Assembly (NCBI RefSeq): GCF_016595245.1 | Contig: NZ_JAENHM010000090.1 | Coordinates: 1 to 52,831 of the forward strand | Source of the DNA: Azospirillum endophyticum | Lineage (GTDB): Bacteria > Pseudomonadota > Alphaproteobacteria > Azospirillales > Azospirillaceae | Reading direction: 5' to 3' | DNA: 52,831 bases | Part shown: in pieces, positions 50,943 to 52,831 of the stretch | Position numbering within the stretch: position 1 is the first letter of the stretch | Layout: each line of letters opens with the position of its first letter | Notes under the pieces: generated by a model | Database searches by the model: none | The model's input: only the letters and a program-made list of their open reading frames with translations | Told to the model about the DNA's origin: nothing | Made by a program: the position numbers and the translations under genes

Positions 50943-52325
50943 ATGTTTCTCAGCGTTTTCGATGTCTTCAAGATCGGCATCGGCCCGTCCTCGTCGCACA
51001 CGATGGGACCGATGAGCGCGGCGGTGCGGTTCCTCGACATGCTGCGGGCGCAGGCGGATGCGGCGCCGGTGGCTATTGGGGTGCGGCTGCACGGCTCGCT
51101 CGCCTTCACCGGTAAGGGGCATGCGACCGACCGCGCCGTGCTGCTCGGGCTTCTCGATTACCGGCCGGATAACCTCGACGTCGACGAGGCCGAAGGGCGC
51201 ATCGCCGAGCTTCTGCGGACGCGGAGGTTGCATCCCGCCGGACTGCCGGCACTGGACTTCGATCCCGAAACCGATCTGGTCTTCGATTTCGGGCCGCCGC
51301 TGCCGGGGCACGCCAACGGGCTGGTGTTCCAGGCGCTGGACAAGGCCGGCCGGGTGGTGCTGTCGGAGATCTTCTATTCCATCGGCGGCGGCTTCGTCGT
51401 CACCGCAGCGGAGCGGGAATCGCCGCCGGCGGCGTTCGAGACCGGGTCCGCCGGCTGGCCCTATCCCTTTCACAACGCCGCGGCGATGCTGCGGATGGCT
51501 CGGGAAAGCGGTGCCTCCATCGCCGCCATGAAACGGGCCAACGAACTCGTCGTCCGGTCTGCCGCCGAGGTGGACGAGAAGCTCGGCGGCATCTGGGCGG
51601 CGATGAACGGCTGCATCGAGCGTGGCCTCAGCCTGGACGGCCAGCTGCCGGGCAGCCTGAAGGTCAAGCGGCGGGCCAAGGCGATCCACCAACAGCTCCT
51701 GCGCGAGCGCGGGGCGAATTCCAGCCTGCCGCATGTCACGTCCGACTGGCTGAGCATCTATGCGATGGCGGTCAACGAGGAGAATGCGGCAGGCGGCAAG
51801 GTGGTGACCGCGCCGACCAACGGGGCGGCGGGCGTGGTGCCGGCGGTGATCCGCTATTACCTCGATCATTGCGCCGGGGCCGAACCGGCGAAGGTCGCCG
51901 ACTTCCTGCTGACCGCTGCGGCGATCGGCGGCCTGATCAAGCACAATGCGTCGATCTCCGGCGCGGAGGCGGGTTGCCAGGGCGAGGTCGGATCCGCCGC
52001 CGCAATGGCCGCGGCGGGACTGTGCGCCGTGCTGGGCGGAACGCCGGAGCAGGTGGAGAATGCGGCGGAAATCGCGCTGGAGCATCATCTCGGCATGACC
52101 TGCGACCCGGTCGGCGGTCTGGTCCAGGTGCCGTGCATCGAGCGCAACGCCATCGGTGCGACCAAGGCGGTGGCCGCCGCGTCCCTGGCGTTGCGCGGCG
52201 ATGGCCAGCACTTCATGCCGCTGGACAACTGCATCCAGGCGATGCGGCAGACCGGTGAAGAAATGAGCACCAAGTTCAAAGAGACCAGCTTGGGCGGGCT
52301 CGCGGTGAATCTGCCGGAGTGCTGA
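50943..52325 (+). CDS. sdaA: L-serine dehydratase
   Basis: This 460-aa single-chain iron-sulfur L-serine ammonia-lyase converts serine to pyruvate and ammonia. Diagnostic parts are SVFDVFKIGIGPSSSHTMGP at the start, VTAPTNGAAGVVPAV, EAGCQGEVGSAAAMAAAG and GMTCDPVGGLVQVPCIERN, which include the cluster cysteines. ATG at 50943 fits the family start; a longer frame to 50901 runs into the repeat. It closes the path sarcosine-glycine-serine-pyruvate. Confidence 0.96.
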   Translation: MFLSVFDVFKIGIGPSSSHTMGPMSAAVRFLDMLRAQADAAPVAIGVRLHGSLAFTGKGHATDRAVLLGLLDYRPDNLDVDEAEGRIAELLRTRRLHPAGLPALDFDPETDLVFDFGPPLPGHANGLVFQALDKAGRVVLSEIFYSIGGGFVVTAAERESPPAAFETGSAGWPYPFHNAAAMLRMARESGASIAAMKRANELVVRSAAEVDEKLGGIWAAMNGCIERGLSLDGQLPGSLKVKRRAKAIHQQLLRERGANSSLPHVTSDWLSIYAMAVNEENAAGGKVVTAPTNGAAGVVPAVIRYYLDHCAGAEPAKVADFLLTAAAIGGLIKHNASISGAEAGCQGEVGSAAAMAAAGLCAVLGGTPEQVENAAEIALEHHLGMTCDPVGGLVQVPCIERNAIGATKAVAAASLALRGDGQHFMPLDNCIQAMRQTGEEMSTKFKETSLGGLAVNLPEC

Positions 52326-52831
52326 CGCTCTCCGCCGATCTGCCGTCAGCATCGCTTGCTTCAACCGCGGTCGATCGCATGGGCCACGGCGCCAAGGTAT
52401 CTGTCGCCCTCGACGGCGACTTGGGGCCATCACTGGCCTGTGGTTGGCTGTTGTCCGGTGACGCCGGGATCTGCGCACGCGCTTCATGGGCCGTCCGCCC
52501 GCCGTTCGGCAGGCCCTTGTCGAACAATCCAGCCTATTGGAATGCGCGATGCGCAGCGACTATTTGTTTGGTTGCGGAATGTCCGGTACGGCTCTGGAAT
52601 TCGATCGGCTCCGAGTGGCGGCTGACCGGTCTTCTCAATCATACGCCGGGGGCGATGCTGTTTTCGCTATGAGTGCGACCAAATAGCAATTCAGTTGTCA
52701 CGGCGCAGCGCGAGTTCGGCAAAGACCAAATCCTGTCGCCGCAACCAGTTCATCGAAAAGCCCGCCTCTATAAGAGGCTGACCGGAAATAAAGTTGCGTA
52801 ATTTCGCCGACCTGTGATTCGTTCAAGTTGC
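52326..52831. other. Stretch after sdaA without a supported gene
   Basis: About 500 bp in which GC content falls towards the window edge. Several short frames exist (the longest about 117 codons on the plus strand), but none has recognisable homology or a clear ribosome site. On the minus strand a 43-codon frame ending at 52691 (MNWLRRQDLVFAELALRRDN at its end) is closed upstream by an in-frame stop. It may be a gene remnant or an intergenic region. Confidence 0.5.

Noticed and set aside
52319..52672. 117-codon plus-strand frame after sdaA
   Set aside because: No homology recognised, begins inside the sdaA end, no clear ribosome site, mixed composition.
52691..52831. Possible C-terminal fragment of a minus-strand gene at the window edge
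   Set aside because: An in-frame TGA occurs three codons from the window edge and no good start precedes it; at best a remnant.
1..52831. CRISPR array, tRNA, rRNA, insertion sequence or prophage
   Set aside because: No regularly spaced repeats, tRNA-like cloverleaf, transposase or phage structural genes were seen; the only repeat pair is the small inverted one at 50.8 kb.

Overview
This is a GC-rich window of about 53 kb with the coding style of an alphaproteobacterium, probably Rhodospirillales/Azospirillum-like. That placement is an inference from base composition, the GlxA/GbdR-type AraC regulators, the heterotetrameric sarcosine oxidase and the chemoreceptor content. Genes are packed into operons with many 4-bp ATGA or GTGA overlaps. 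No rRNA, tRNA, CRISPR, insertion sequence or prophage gene was seen.

Region 1 (about 0.1-20.1 kb) is a nearly complete tetrahydromethanopterin/methanofuran-linked formaldehyde oxidation island. The minus strand carries fhcB-fhcA-fhcD-fhcC, a GbdR-like regulator, then cofactor-biosynthesis genes (FolB-like aldolase, MfnE-like kinase, DmrB-type flavoprotein, dihydropteroate-synthase-like protein, DUF447 protein). The plus strand carries beta-RFAP synthase, mtdB, an ATP-grasp protein, mch, a RimK-like ligase, a CitG-like protein and fae. A HisA-like gene then faces mfnD-mfnF and a GreA/GreB-like protein.

Region 2 (about 20.3-36.6 kb) is a choline/glycine betaine demethylation island. It holds a periplasmic phosphorylcholine phosphatase, then a minus-strand run dgcA-dgcB-etfA-etfB-choV-choW-GNAT-pabB, a GlxA-type regulator, and gbcA-gbcB (the Rieske glycine betaine monooxygenase).

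Region 3 (about 36.6-39.9 kb) is the most unusual part. A betaine-type binding protein is followed by a 571-aa protein that joins a degenerate ProV/ChoV-type ABC ATPase to a methyl-accepting chemotaxis signalling domain, then by a Fae paralogue lacking the catalytic histidine.

Region 4 (about 39.9-52.3 kb) holds an MFS carrier, a possible 58-aa gene, purU, a ProXp-ala-like deacylase and a third GlxA-type regulator on the minus strand. On the plus strand soxBDAG-glyA-sdaA converts sarcosine to glycine, serine and pyruvate. The last 500 bp hold no gene I can support.

Read together, phosphorylcholine and betaine are stripped of methyl groups by GbcAB, DgcAB and Sox. The released formaldehyde can be oxidised by Fae-MtdB-Mch-Fhc, folate-bound C1 units go through GlyA and PurU, and the residual glycine goes to pyruvate. 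A 21-bp-spaced direct repeat built on TGTCGC lies upstream of pchP, dgcA, choX and soxB and may be the shared operator for the GbdR/ArgR-like regulators. Choline/betaine-aldehyde dehydrogenases and formate dehydrogenase are not in the window.
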